From NCBI GenBank assembly GCA_026874595.1, contig JAPPUL010000084.1, positions 62,001-126,000 on the forward strand: DNA of 64,000 nt, read 5' to 3'. Within the stretch, counting starts at the first letter, position 1. The number at the start of each line of letters is the position of its first letter. A program made the position numbers and the translations under genes. The notes under the pieces are model-generated. The model did no database searches. It worked only from the letters and a program-made list of their open reading frames with translations, and was not told the origin of the DNA. Positions 8,439-17,800 of the stretch are shown here, piece after piece. This DNA is from Sipunculus nudus. Its lineage: Eukaryota > Annelida > Sipuncula > Golfingiida > Sipunculidae.

Positions 8439-9441
8439 TATGATGTGAAGAGCAAAGAGCTTTAGTAGCAAAACCAAGATCCTCAATCATATTAAGATCG
8501 TCTTCATAAGAGCGTCCTTTAGTTGTAAGATAGTTTCCGATTAATAAACCATTTGCACCAGCAAAGAATATCCATGATTGCATATCTCTTAATACCTTTT
8601 CCCTACCGCCCATCACCATTATATTTTTATTTGGCAATATAAAACGAAATACGGACACAATGTTAAGCGCCTCATAAGGATCAAGCAGCTTTAGGTCTCC
8701 AAGAGGTGTTTTGGGGACAGGAACAAGAAAGTTAATTGGAACTGAATCAACATCAATTTCTTTTAAACTAAAAGCAAGCTCAAGTCGCTGTTGCCAAGTC
8801 TCACCCATGCCAAAAATACCGCCACAACAAGTCTTAAGTCCTGCATTTTTGGCATTTACAACAGCTTGTATCTCATCCTCATAAGAGTGAGTAGAAACTA
8901 TTTTGTCAAAGTGGCTTTTTGCAGTTTCTAAATTATGATGATAATGATCCATCCCGGCATCCTTTAGTAAACGAAGTTCGTCCAAAGACATAAGCCCAAG
9001 CGAGCTACAAGCCTCCATATTGGTATTTTGCTTAGTGTATTCAATAGCCTTAGCAATGAGTTTAATCTCGCTATCATCTTTTTTAGAACCAAGTTTGCGT
9101 CCGCTAGTAACAAAAGAGAATTCCCCGGCACCATTACTTGCTGCATTATCAACAGCTTCTTTAAGAGCATCAAATTCCATCATTTTGTAAGTCTGGCTAT
9201 CCGTATTATAAATTGAAGATTGCGAACAGAAACTACAGTCCTCAGGGCAAGCACCAGACTTAGCATTAACTATCGAACAAAGCACAATATCTTTGTTCAT
9301 AAAGTGTTGTCGTATTTCATTAGCACATAAAAATAAATCAAAGCTTTTAATATTGTCTTTGGTAAGAGATAATGCCTCATCGTATGTAATAGCATCACCT
9401 GCAATAATTCTATCTTTAAGAGAGAGCAAATAGTTTAACAT
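8431..9441 (-). CDS. bioB: Biotin synthase
   Basis: A 336-residue radical-SAM enzyme that inserts sulfur into dethiobiotin, the last step of biotin synthesis. The 4Fe-4S cysteines are C65, C69 and C72 in ACPEDCSFC. Typical following motifs are YHHNLET, GGIFGMGE, PINFLVPVPKTPL and the late arginine region around GGREKVLRDMQ. Length is normal. No bioA, bioD, bioF or birA is nearby; the gene is alone and convergent with the protease gene. Confidence 0.95.
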   Translation of the reverse strand: MLNYLLSLKDRIIAGDAITYDEALSLTKDNIKSFDLFLCANEIRQHFMNKDIVLCSIVNAKSGACPEDCSFCSQSSIYNTDSQTYKMMEFDALKEAVDNAASNGAGEFSFVTSGRKLGSKKDDSEIKLIAKAIEYTKQNTNMEACSSLGLMSLDELRLLKDAGMDHYHHNLETAKSHFDKIVSTHSYEDEIQAVVNAKNAGLKTCCGGIFGMGETWQQRLELAFSLKEIDVDSVPINFLVPVPKTPLGDLKLLDPYEALNIVSVFRFILPNKNIMVMGGREKVLRDMQSWIFFAGANGLLIGNYLTTKGRSYEDDLNMIEDLGFATKALCSSHHKN

Positions 9442-9542
9442 TTTATATTGTGAACCTCATATTAAGTTAAAGTTGCTTTTAGTATTATCTAAAAGTATCT
9501 TGCTTTTAATAATGTAATGACAAAATATTAAATAAGCAAAGA

Positions 9543-9581
9543 GAGATTAAATTTAGAGATTAAATTTAGAGATTAAATTTA
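9543..9581. repeat. 13-bp tandem repeat (3 copies)
   Basis: GAGATTAAATTTA occurs three times in a row without mismatch, between bioB and the glycosyltransferase gene, about 40 bp before the latter's start codon. Confidence 0.95.
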
Positions 9582-9618
9582 AGGAAAATATTTAGAATGT
9601 TTGTAATATGTTTTAAAG

Positions 9619-10464
9619 ATGAGTGAAGGCCCAAAAGTAAGTGTAATAATCCCAACTAAGGACAGAAAGTATTTTTTGAGTGAGGCAATAGAAAGTGTTT
9701 TGCGTCAAAGTTATAAAAACATTGAAATAATAGTTGTAGATGATGGTTCTATAGATGGGAGTATGGAGTATATAATTAAACGTTACGAGGCTTCTCTTGA
9801 TCGGATAGTATATATATATAGGTCAAGTAGTCGAGGGGTAAGTGCAGCTCGAAACTGCGGCTTATTGAGTGCCAGGGGGGAGTATATATCGTTTTTGGAT
9901 TCAGATGATTTATGGGCTTGTTACAAGGTAGCGGAAGAAGTTAAAATACTTAGACGGAAAAGGTATTACAAAGCTATTTATACGGATGAAAAGTGGCTTA
10001 AAAACGGAAAACATCTTAATCAAAAAAAGCGTCACAAGAAGTATAGCGGACATATATATGAAAGATGCCTACCTCTTTGCATAATAAGTGCCTCTTCAAT
10101 ACTATTTAGTCGTGAAGTTTTGGATAAGGTAGGGTATTTTGATGAGAGTCTTCGAGCCTGTGAGGATTATGATTATTGGCTTCGTCTTTGCAGCCTATAC
10201 CCAATATACTATCTTGAAAAGAAGTTAATTATAAAGCGAGGAGGGCATAAAGATCAATTATCTAAAAGATATGAAGTAATGGATGCCTTTCGAGTTCGGG
10301 CACTTATTAAGATATTAAGTCTTAAAATGCTTACAAAGGCATATGAGGAGCAGACGAAAAAAGAGCTTATAAAGAAAGTGAATATAATAATGAAAGGACT
10401 TATAAAGCGTGGCAAGCAAACAGAGTTAGAACAGTATGAAAGCGTGTTAAGATACCTTTCTTAG
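9619..10464 (+). CDS. Family 2 glycosyltransferase
   Basis: A 281-residue GT-A fold enzyme. Motifs are VSVIIPTKDR at the N-terminus, the nucleotide-binding V-V-D-D-G-S near residue 40, ARNCGLLSARGEYISFLDSDD with the metal-binding D-x-D near 95, and a CEDYDYWLR acceptor-site motif near 180. It likely adds a sugar to LPS or another surface glycan; donor and acceptor are unknown. It has no membrane segments, so it would act on the cytoplasmic face. It is convergent with lpxC and overlaps its end by 4 bp. No clear Shine-Dalgarno precedes the ATG. Confidence 0.88.
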   Translation: MSEGPKVSVIIPTKDRKYFLSEAIESVLRQSYKNIEIIVVDDGSIDGSMEYIIKRYEASLDRIVYIYRSSSRGVSAARNCGLLSARGEYISFLDSDDLWACYKVAEEVKILRRKRYYKAIYTDEKWLKNGKHLNQKKRHKKYSGHIYERCLPLCIISASSILFSREVLDKVGYFDESLRACEDYDYWLRLCSLYPIYYLEKKLIIKRGGHKDQLSKRYEVMDAFRVRALIKILSLKMLTKAYEEQTKKELIKKVNIIMKGLIKRGKQTELEQYESVLRYLS

Positions 10465-11408
10465 TAGTTGAAATGTTGTTTTATAAGGTTATGAATAAAC
10501 TTTTGGTCTGTTATAGTATTTTTATTTTGGAAGTTATTAGGATTTGCAGGCAGTTGGTTTAGTATTTTTACAAAGAGTAAGTCTAGGTGGTGGCCGGATT
10601 TATATAAGAAGAAGTTAGCACAGACTCTAAATTTTAATAAAGCCAGAGCAGCACAAAAGTCAAGTATTTTATGCCTTGCGGCTTCATTATGTAGATTAGA
10701 AGGGTTAATGAGCTTGTTATTTTTAAATACTTGAGTGTTTTGGTAATTAGCGCCAAGGGCCTTACCTTGATTTTTTAGAGAATCCCACATATCATAAAAG
10801 CCAAAAGTTCTTGCTTTAGCGATTTGGTTAATGAATTTGGCTTTAGAGAATGTGGTTTTGAAATGTTGTTTTAGGTTATATTCTTTAAAGTGAATAAAAG
10901 CGTTAAAAGAGATAGAATTATTATAATTAGGCAAAGCGGCAATAAAGCTATCGTTTGTTTTAATGGCAATAGGACATGTAAGGTTAATAAAGGGCATGTA
11001 ATTATTAGTGACATATGGCTTTGACTTTAGGATACGTTTAATAAATTCAAAAGAGGAACCATCAAGAGCGGGCACCTCATCGCCGAGTACAAAGTTAATA
11101 TTGCAGCTGGTGATATTGAGAATAAAAAGAGCACTTAAAAGGTGTTCAGTACTCCTGGCATAGAAGTCATTATACTTAAAAGCAATATTTAAATTAGTAT
11201 CAAAGACATTATTTACTGTGGCATTTAAGGTAACATTGTGATTATTAAAAGAAAAAGCAATATTGTTATTAATATTAGGTTTAAGGATAATGATATTGAA
11301 GTTATTTTTGTGTAGGCCAAATCCTTTAATTACAATATTATTAGATAGGGCAGTTTCTTTCATAAGCATTAAATAATTCATATGCATTAAATAATAAGAT
11401 AGAATCAT
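10461..11408 (-). CDS. lpxC: UDP-3-O-acyl-N-acetylglucosamine deacetylase
   Basis: A 315-residue LpxC, the committed zinc-dependent step of lipid A synthesis. Zinc ligands are H89 (TEHLLSAL), H246 and D250 (EAARHKILD). The catalytic His is H273 in KSGHHL. EVPALDGSS is the other hallmark. The N-terminus is ambiguous: a duplicated 18-bp unit (11361-11396) supplies several early methionines, and homology begins only near MKETALSNN, so the true start may be the ATG about 15 codons in. The coding strand is rich in A and C (many Asn codons) and poor in G, unlike most genes here. Its presence implies LPS or LOS. Confidence 0.93.
   Translation of the reverse strand: MILSYYLMHMNYLMLMKETALSNNIVIKGFGLHKNNFNIIILKPNINNNIAFSFNNHNVTLNATVNNVFDTNLNIAFKYNDFYARSTEHLLSALFILNITSCNINFVLGDEVPALDGSSFEFIKRILKSKPYVTNNYMPFINLTCPIAIKTNDSFIAALPNYNNSISFNAFIHFKEYNLKQHFKTTFSKAKFINQIAKARTFGFYDMWDSLKNQGKALGANYQNTQVFKNNKLINPSNLHNEAARHKILDFCAALALLKFRVCANFFLYKSGHHLDLLFVKILNQLPANPNNFQNKNTITDQKFIHNLIKQHFNY
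11361..11396. repeat. 18-bp tandem duplication in the lpxC 5' end
   Basis: Two 18-bp units (first unit CATAAGCATTAAATAATT), nearly identical, lie within the annotated first residues of lpxC. They create repeated start-like ATGs. Confidence 0.85.
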
Positions 11409-11461
11409 GTTCTTTTTAAAAGAAGCTTAAAAGATATAAAAAGCCTAAGATATAAAAAATA

Positions 11462-12901
11462 ATGAAATATGATATATTAATAGCGTTAAGATTTTTGAAG
11501 GAATCTAGGGGTAGAGGCTTTATATCACGAATATCGTTAATAGCGTTTATAATAGTTAGTCTATCAGTGTTTGTGCCGCTTGTTATAATGTCTATCGTCA
11601 ACGGTTTTCATGATAGTGTTTTGTTAAAACATATGAATAAAGATTATCATATACAAATAAGTAAGGGTAATTTATATGATGTAGAAAGTCTTTCCAAAAA
11701 GATTAATGAAATAGGGCTTGAAGATAAGATAAAGATAATGGTACCATTTTACCTATCGCATGGTCTTATTAAGGGAAAAGACAGTAGGTATTTTGGAGTA
11801 GTAATACGTTTTGCAAGTGAGGATTCATATAAAGAAGATGATAGTCTGCGTGATAATTTCAAGATAATATCAGGAGGCTATGCACTTGATTCGAAGTTTA
11901 GTATAGTGATAGGAGATGCGCTTGCAAGAGGCATTAGCAAGGACGAAGTTGAGTATAAACGATTTTTGAAGTTGGTGGATGAAGGTGGAGGTCCAGTCTT
12001 GTATTTATTGGTATCTCGCGAGAAGGGTTTAGGTGGAGTAGAATATGAGGCTTTTAATCTATCAGATGGCATTGTGGGTACAGAGCAAGAAGATAGCGGA
12101 GATATGGTTTTGGGCAATCTTTCAACTTACAGATTAAAGGTGGTAGGAGTATATAGGTCGGGCTACGAGGAATATGATAAAAGCCTGGTATTTTCTAATC
12201 TAAAGACAGGCGAGCTAGTATATAATGCCCGAATAAAGTTACGAGGCAAAAGCTATCCGCTACTAACGGGCTTAGGGTTAAAGCTTTACAGTGTAGAAGA
12301 TGTAGATAAAGTATCACTTAAATTAAATGAGCATCTACTAGGGTATCGAGTATCGACATGGGAGGTTTTAAATGGACATTTAATCTACGCTTTTAAGTGG
12401 GAAGAGCGAATAATGGCGGTAATATTATTTATAATAGTGCTTTGCTCAGTGGTTATAACGGTCTACATAAATTTAAATATAATAGTCTTAGATAAGAGGC
12501 GAGAGATAGGGATATTGAAAACATTTGGGGTAAGGAATGTGAGGGTAGAAAAGGTATTCACGATATATGGATATATAATAGGCTTTGTGGGATGTAGTGT
12601 AGGGATATTATTGGGGATATTGTTAGTACTTTCGTTAAATGATATAATAAAGTTGTTTGAGCTATTTTATAATATGATATTGGCAAGTGTTCATAACTAT
12701 ATGGGATGGGAAGGGATGTATTCAGAGTGGCATTTTTTTTCGGGGGCGATTGGACATCTTGATGATTTTGAATATAAATTAAATTTAAAAGATATGTATT
12801 TGCTAGTATTTCTTGGGATGATGGTATCAGTTGGGGGAGCATATTTTTCAGTAAGGAGGCGATTAAGGAAGAGCATATCGGATAGTTTGAAATATCAATG
12901 A
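11462..12901 (+). CDS. FtsX/MacB-type permease, LolC/LolE family
   Basis: A 479-residue ABC permease with the LolC/E layout. There is one N-terminal membrane helix (about 20-45), a long periplasmic domain (about 50-310), then three helices (about 315-345, 360-395, 430-450). The sequence DKRREIGILKTFGVRN between helices 2 and 3 is the typical FtsX-fold coupling motif. With the LolD-type ATPase just downstream it would release lipoproteins from the inner membrane toward the outer membrane. Only one permease gene is present, so the complex would be a homodimer or use a partner encoded elsewhere. Start is the ATG at 11462; no strong Shine-Dalgarno. Confidence 0.87.
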   Translation: MKYDILIALRFLKESRGRGFISRISLIAFIIVSLSVFVPLVIMSIVNGFHDSVLLKHMNKDYHIQISKGNLYDVESLSKKINEIGLEDKIKIMVPFYLSHGLIKGKDSRYFGVVIRFASEDSYKEDDSLRDNFKIISGGYALDSKFSIVIGDALARGISKDEVEYKRFLKLVDEGGGPVLYLLVSREKGLGGVEYEAFNLSDGIVGTEQEDSGDMVLGNLSTYRLKVVGVYRSGYEEYDKSLVFSNLKTGELVYNARIKLRGKSYPLLTGLGLKLYSVEDVDKVSLKLNEHLLGYRVSTWEVLNGHLIYAFKWEERIMAVILFIIVLCSVVITVYINLNIIVLDKRREIGILKTFGVRNVRVEKVFTIYGYIIGFVGCSVGILLGILLVLSLNDIIKLFELFYNMILASVHNYMGWEGMYSEWHFFSGAIGHLDDFEYKLNLKDMYLLVFLGMMVSVGGAYFSVRRRLRKSISDSLKYQ

Positions 12902-13019
12902 GTCGTAGGAGAGAGAGTAGTAGGAGAGAACATAGGAAAGATTAAATAGTTAATAAAGTTAATAATATAAAAAGGAGAGCGTAAAAATAGTAGTAAATGC
13001 TAACTTAGAAGGCAAAAAG

Positions 13020-13688
13020 GTGATAGGAGTCGAAGGGTTATATAAAAGTTATCGTAATGGGCAATTAGAGGTTGAGGTTTTGAACGGGGTAGATTTTGAG
13101 GTATACCGTGGTGAAATAGTAACAATAACGGGTGAGAGTGGCTGTGGAAAGAGTACGTTATTAAATTTACTTGGAGGACTTGATGTTCCAAATAGAGGAA
13201 AGGTGTTAGTAGAGGGTATGGATATAAACTTGCTTAGTGAGGATGAGCTTTCCCTATTTCGGAGTAAACATATGGGTTTTGTATTTCAGTTTCATAATCT
13301 GTTAAAAGATTTCACAGCCCAAGAGAATGTAATGTTGCCCTATTTGAATGTTACCTTTAATAAGAAGGAGGCAGAATATAGAGCTAAAGCGTTATTAAAG
13401 ATGGTAGGACTTTTAAGCAGAGCAGCTCACAAGCCAAGCGAATTATCGGGAGGAGAGCAACAACGTGTTGCAATAGCCCGAGCATTAATAAATAATCCTG
13501 ATATACTATTTGCGGACGAGCCAACGGGTAATTTAGATGAGAAGAATAGTGAGGATGTGCATAAATTATTATGGAGTCTTAAAAGAAAGACAGATATAAC
13601 TATATTGCTAGTTACACATAATTTAAATAGGTTTTCAGATGCAGATAGAATGGTTAAATTATCATATGGAAAGATAAATGAAAAATAG
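13020..13688 (+). CDS. lolD: Lipoprotein-releasing ABC transporter ATPase
   Basis: A 222-residue ABC ATPase. Walker A is GESGCGKST (K44), the signature is LSGGEQQRVAIARAL near 142, and Walker B is ILFADEPTGNLD near 162, with the switch His in VTHN. The MacB/LolD/FtsE type and the upstream FtsX-like permease indicate lipoprotein release. The start is GTG, with AGAAGG upstream at good spacing; no ATG alternative keeps the N-terminal strand. A 77-residue gene begins right after it: the AGGAGGG ribosome-binding site overlaps the lolD stop codon. Confidence 0.92.
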   Translation: MIGVEGLYKSYRNGQLEVEVLNGVDFEVYRGEIVTITGESGCGKSTLLNLLGGLDVPNRGKVLVEGMDINLLSEDELSLFRSKHMGFVFQFHNLLKDFTAQENVMLPYLNVTFNKKEAEYRAKALLKMVGLLSRAAHKPSELSGGEQQRVAIARALINNPDILFADEPTGNLDEKNSEDVHKLLWSLKRKTDITILLVTHNLNRFSDADRMVKLSYGKINEK

Positions 13689-13701
13689 GAGGGACAAAGA
13701 T

Positions 13702-13935
13702 ATGGAAGTATTTATGCACTCGTATGATTATGCCTCATCAATATCTTCTAGTTTAGGAGTTAGTTCCAAGCCTGAGGTAGAAGATAATGTTTCGCAAGAC
13801 GTGGTGCAAGTAGATAAGGTAGAGGAGGTAAGAAGAGCTGAGCCTAGAGAAGGCAAGGTAGAAGAAGTTGAACCTAAGACTATTTCCCTAGAACAATCTT
13901 TAGAAGAGACAAGAGGAGTTAATTTACTAGTCTAA
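13702..13935 (+). CDS. Small acidic protein of unknown function between lolD and lpxL-like gene
   Basis: 77 residues. I prefer the ATG at 13702 over an in-frame ATG at 13678 because a perfect AGGAGGG (13687-13693) sits 8 nt before it. The protein begins MEVFMHSYDYASS, then is dominated by Val, Glu and Lys with repeated V-E-E-V type steps. It has no signal, membrane segment or cysteine, and looks disordered. It starts one ribosome-binding site after lolD and ends 3 bp before the acyltransferase, so it is clearly part of that operon and translated. I do not recognise a family. Confidence 0.65.
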   Translation: MEVFMHSYDYASSISSSLGVSSKPEVEDNVSQDVVQVDKVEEVRRAEPREGKVEEVEPKTISLEQSLEETRGVNLLV

Positions 13936-13938
13936 TTT

Positions 13939-14856
13939 ATGGCTAATAAGGTACCTAAGAAGGGAAAAGTTGTTTGTGCAGTTGAATATGCATTTATGTT
14001 GTTTCTAACAAAACTTTTAAAGCTTATCCCTATAAAGTATTTTTATAAATTTGGCTTTTATTTTGGAAATATAGCTTATTACGTTTTGCCATCTCATATC
14101 CGCAAAGGAGTCCGTGCACGCCTTAATATGGTATTTAATCACACTGACAGAGTAAATACTTCAGTTTTAACAAAAAAAGTTTTTGTAAATACCTTTTATT
14201 CTATATCTGAGTTTTTACTATTGCCCTTTATGAGACAAGAGGAATTTGATGAAAGATATAGTATAAGTTTTAAAGGCCTTAATCTTTTAGAGTCAAGGAT
14301 GGCAGAGGGTAGGGGATTAGTTCTTGTAACGGGGCATTATGGCAATTGGGAATTAATGACTAAAGCTATATCTAACTTAGGCTATAGTCTTAATGGGATA
14401 TACCGGCCTTTTGATAATAGGTATATAGATAAATATGTATATGAGCTTAGATCTTCTTATCCAGCCAAGCTTATACGTCGTGAAGATGTTTATAAGAAAG
14501 GGATAAAGGCGCTTAAAAATAATGAAATACTAATATTTTTAATGGATCAAAATCAAGCGGTAAATGGAATATACGTATCATTTTTTGGAAAAGAAGCATC
14601 AACAGCAAAAGGTCCAGCCCTTTTGTCATATAGGTTAGAAGTGCCGATACTGCTATGTTTAATAAATAGAGTGTATAAAAATGAGCATATCATAGTGATA
14701 AAGGAGATATCATTTTTCTACGGGCTTGGATTATCTGAGTTTTTGCAAAAGACAACACAAGAATTTACATATTTGTTGGAACAAGCAATACGTGAATGCC
14801 CCGATCAGTGGTGGTGGTTCCATGACAGATGGAAAACTAAGAGGCAAATTAAATAA
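13939..14856 (+). CDS. Lipid A acyltransferase (LpxL/HtrB family)
   Basis: A 305-residue membrane acyltransferase that adds a secondary acyl chain to lipid A precursors. The catalytic HYGNWE motif (His and Glu of the H-x4-E pair) is near residue 133. It is followed by IYRPFDNRYID, the FLMDQNQ motif and FFGKEASTAKGPALLS, all typical of LpxL. A hydrophobic N-terminal region (15-35) anchors it to the inner membrane. It follows the 77-residue gene by 3 bp. Together with lpxC this supports an LPS or LOS outer membrane. Which acyl position it modifies cannot be told. Confidence 0.9.
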   Translation: MANKVPKKGKVVCAVEYAFMLFLTKLLKLIPIKYFYKFGFYFGNIAYYVLPSHIRKGVRARLNMVFNHTDRVNTSVLTKKVFVNTFYSISEFLLLPFMRQEEFDERYSISFKGLNLLESRMAEGRGLVLVTGHYGNWELMTKAISNLGYSLNGIYRPFDNRYIDKYVYELRSSYPAKLIRREDVYKKGIKALKNNEILIFLMDQNQAVNGIYVSFFGKEASTAKGPALLSYRLEVPILLCLINRVYKNEHIIVIKEISFFYGLGLSEFLQKTTQEFTYLLEQAIRECPDQWWWFHDRWKTKRQIK

Positions 14857-14869
14857 TATTTAAATAAAG

Positions 14870-14883
14870 AATAAAGCTTTATT
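14870..14883. terminator. Palindrome between convergent genes, possible bidirectional terminator
   Basis: AATAAAGCTTTATT is a perfect 14-bp palindrome between the lpxL-like gene and the TPR gene, overlapping the latter's stop codon. The stem is AT-rich with only a short T-run, so termination strength is doubtful. Confidence 0.3.
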
Positions 14884-17800
14884 TCAAAACAAATTCTATG
14901 TCTTCAATCAGCATATAATCTAAGGGATTTGGTGTTTTTTGTCTTTTGGATTGTGCTTTTAATCTCTTTTTTAATGAAATATTAGCATTTTGCAATGCAA
15001 CATAATTATTATTAAGAATATTTTGATTCCATAATTCTTTTGCAACTAAAGCAGAATTATTAAGTCGTGATGCATATTCTCTTGCCTGAAAATAGTGTAA
15101 TCTTGCATATTCTTTAAGCTGGTAATTCCCCAATTCCTCACTCATAATATGATAGGATACTCCAAGATTATTATGACTTTGTGTTAACTTTGCAAATATA
15201 TGGTTTTGTTTTAAGTTTTTTGGGTCGGGATTATTTCTATATTTATGAGCCAAGGGTTCATAAAAGTCTATTATGTTTTTATAATGTCTTCTTGCCTCAA
15301 GATGGTCTCCAAGTCTTATGTAGGAATTTGCAAGGGCAAAATTAAGTGATGGATTAAACTTCATTGCAGGGATTGTCTTTATGGAGTGCCATACTTGGCT
15401 TGCATTTTTATATTTGTTTTCTCTATATAGTATATAACCTATTTTGTAGAACAAATCTGGGGCTATCTTATTAGACTTTACAGCATGTACAAGATTCTTC
15501 CATAGCTTATTATTTTCATCATATTTCATCCTTTTATCAATCATTAAATTGAGTGCATTAGAATAATAGTATTTAGCTTTCTTAAATTGAGTTGAGTCTT
15601 TTAATTGAGTTAAATTGTTATACTTTATAATTTGACCTTTGGATAAGTTTTTAATAAAATCGCTTGTTGCTTGCATTGTCTTGTCATATACTATATTACC
15701 TAAGTTTTCCCAAGGAAGATGGTTTTTAATATCCTTTTCAATCGCTAATTGAAAGCTTTTTTCTGCAATCTTTATTATACGTGCCTTAGCAAGCTTCTCC
15801 TCTTCTATATTATTACTTAAATAACTTGCTCTTGTTAATATGTTTTCTCCTATCTTATTAAAAAATGCTGATTGTAATTGTTTGTTTAAGGGGTCTTTGT
15901 CTTTACGTACGGAGATTATTGCTCGTTGCATCTCCTCGTCCATCATGTGTTTTTGGTTTGTAATACCGGATAGGTTACTTATCCTTTTAAAAAATTGCTC
16001 CTCTCCAAGCTTTATATAATAATAGGCAAAAAGACCTTTTACATAACTTTCTATACTCTTTTCTAAATCTCTTTCTTCTTCATATAGCAAACCAAGATAA
16101 TAATAGCTTTTAGGATATATTTTACCATTCCTTATTACATTATTTAATATTTTCTTTGCTTTCTTCGTCTGCCCATCCATTAACAGATAATATCCATACT
16201 CACTTAATATCTTTTCATCTATGTAATCAATCTCTGATCTCTCGATTGCATAATCAATTGATCTTATTAACTCTTTTAATTTCTCTTTACTTTTAACATC
16301 TTTTGTCAACTCTATTTTTGTTAAATTAATATACAATAACCCATAAAGACCTTTTGGACTTTCTGAATCTATTGTTAGTATCTTGTTAAAATTATTCTCT
16401 GCTCGGGTTAAGTTTTTATTTGATAACTTTTGTGGTTTTAACTCATGCAATAACTTTGCCCATAATATATAGGTTCTCGCCTCTTTGTCAAGCACTTCTA
16501 TATCTAGTTGATCTTTATCTAGTAACGGTTTATAGGCTCGATAGAGGGCTTGAGTTAAATAATATTCTACGTCATCAAAATTATATTGTCCATTTATTGT
16601 ACTTGTATTATAAGCTGCCCATAAGGCTTTCTTCTTGTATACTTCGCCTAAAAGCAGGTGTGCCTCTTTATCATTTGGTAAGTAGTTTAAAACGCCTTTC
16701 TCAAGATTATTATGTTTGCCGCTTGTTTTACTTTTGTCTATTTTCTTTTTATTTTGTCTAGATTGTCCTGGTTTCCATTTCCGTATGTCATTTTGTAATC
16801 CATTTCGATGAAAACCATTTCGATGAAAACTATTTCCTTCTCTATCCATAGTTTTATACTTTTGGAGAAACTGTTTGTTTAGTTCCTCATCACCTGCTAG
16901 GAATATATGAGCGTAATAATAGGCTTGTGGATTATTTTCTTCCATGAACGCTTTGGCATATTTTATGTACCATTTTCTATTACCCTCTGTATCTCCTTTT
17001 GCTATGAGAAATTTGTTTATTGCCTCTTCATAATAGTTCGTACCCTTCTTTATATCTGTTATGCCTTCTTTATACTTACTTTCACTTTCCATATAAGGCT
17101 TTAGTATAAATAACCATAATGGGATTATAAGTCCTGCCAATAATAGGATTGAAGCTATTAGCTTTGCCAGGGAAGGCCTTTCGCTTATATCTTGTGCTCT
17201 TTCTAGACGCTTTACTTTTTTTTCTTTTATGTCTATTTTTATATTTCGTTTACTTTCTAAGTAATCCTTTATTATAGCAATATCAGGATTAGTTATTATT
17301 AGATGTGTTAATTCATCTAAATCTTCTTTTCGTAAACGCTCATTTATAATCGTATCTTTTGTTACGCTTGCAAGCATAGGTGGAAAGGTTGATATGTTTT
17401 TTTGAATAGTCTCTATATCCTCTTCTGTAAAGGCTAATCCTGTCTCTGGCTCCACCTCTTCTCTAACTGATTTAGTTGGCACGGATTCATCTGGTAATTC
17501 AATCTCTGAAAGACTTGCCTCATCGCCTTTCAATTCTATAATTTCATCCTGCTCAGCATCCACAACAGGATATTCTTTACTAGCCTTTATATTTTCTACA
17601 CTCTCTTCTCTTAGCTCTTCTTTATAAATCTCCCCTATATCTTTTGTAGCTTCCTCAACATTTAACGTTGGCTCAGATACAGACTTTATTAGCTCTTCTG
17701 CCTCCTCTAAAGACGATACTTCTTCTCGTAGTTCTGCTTCTTTTAGTTCTTCTGCATCTTCAACACCTTCTTCTTCACCTTCTCCTTGCAACCTTATACT

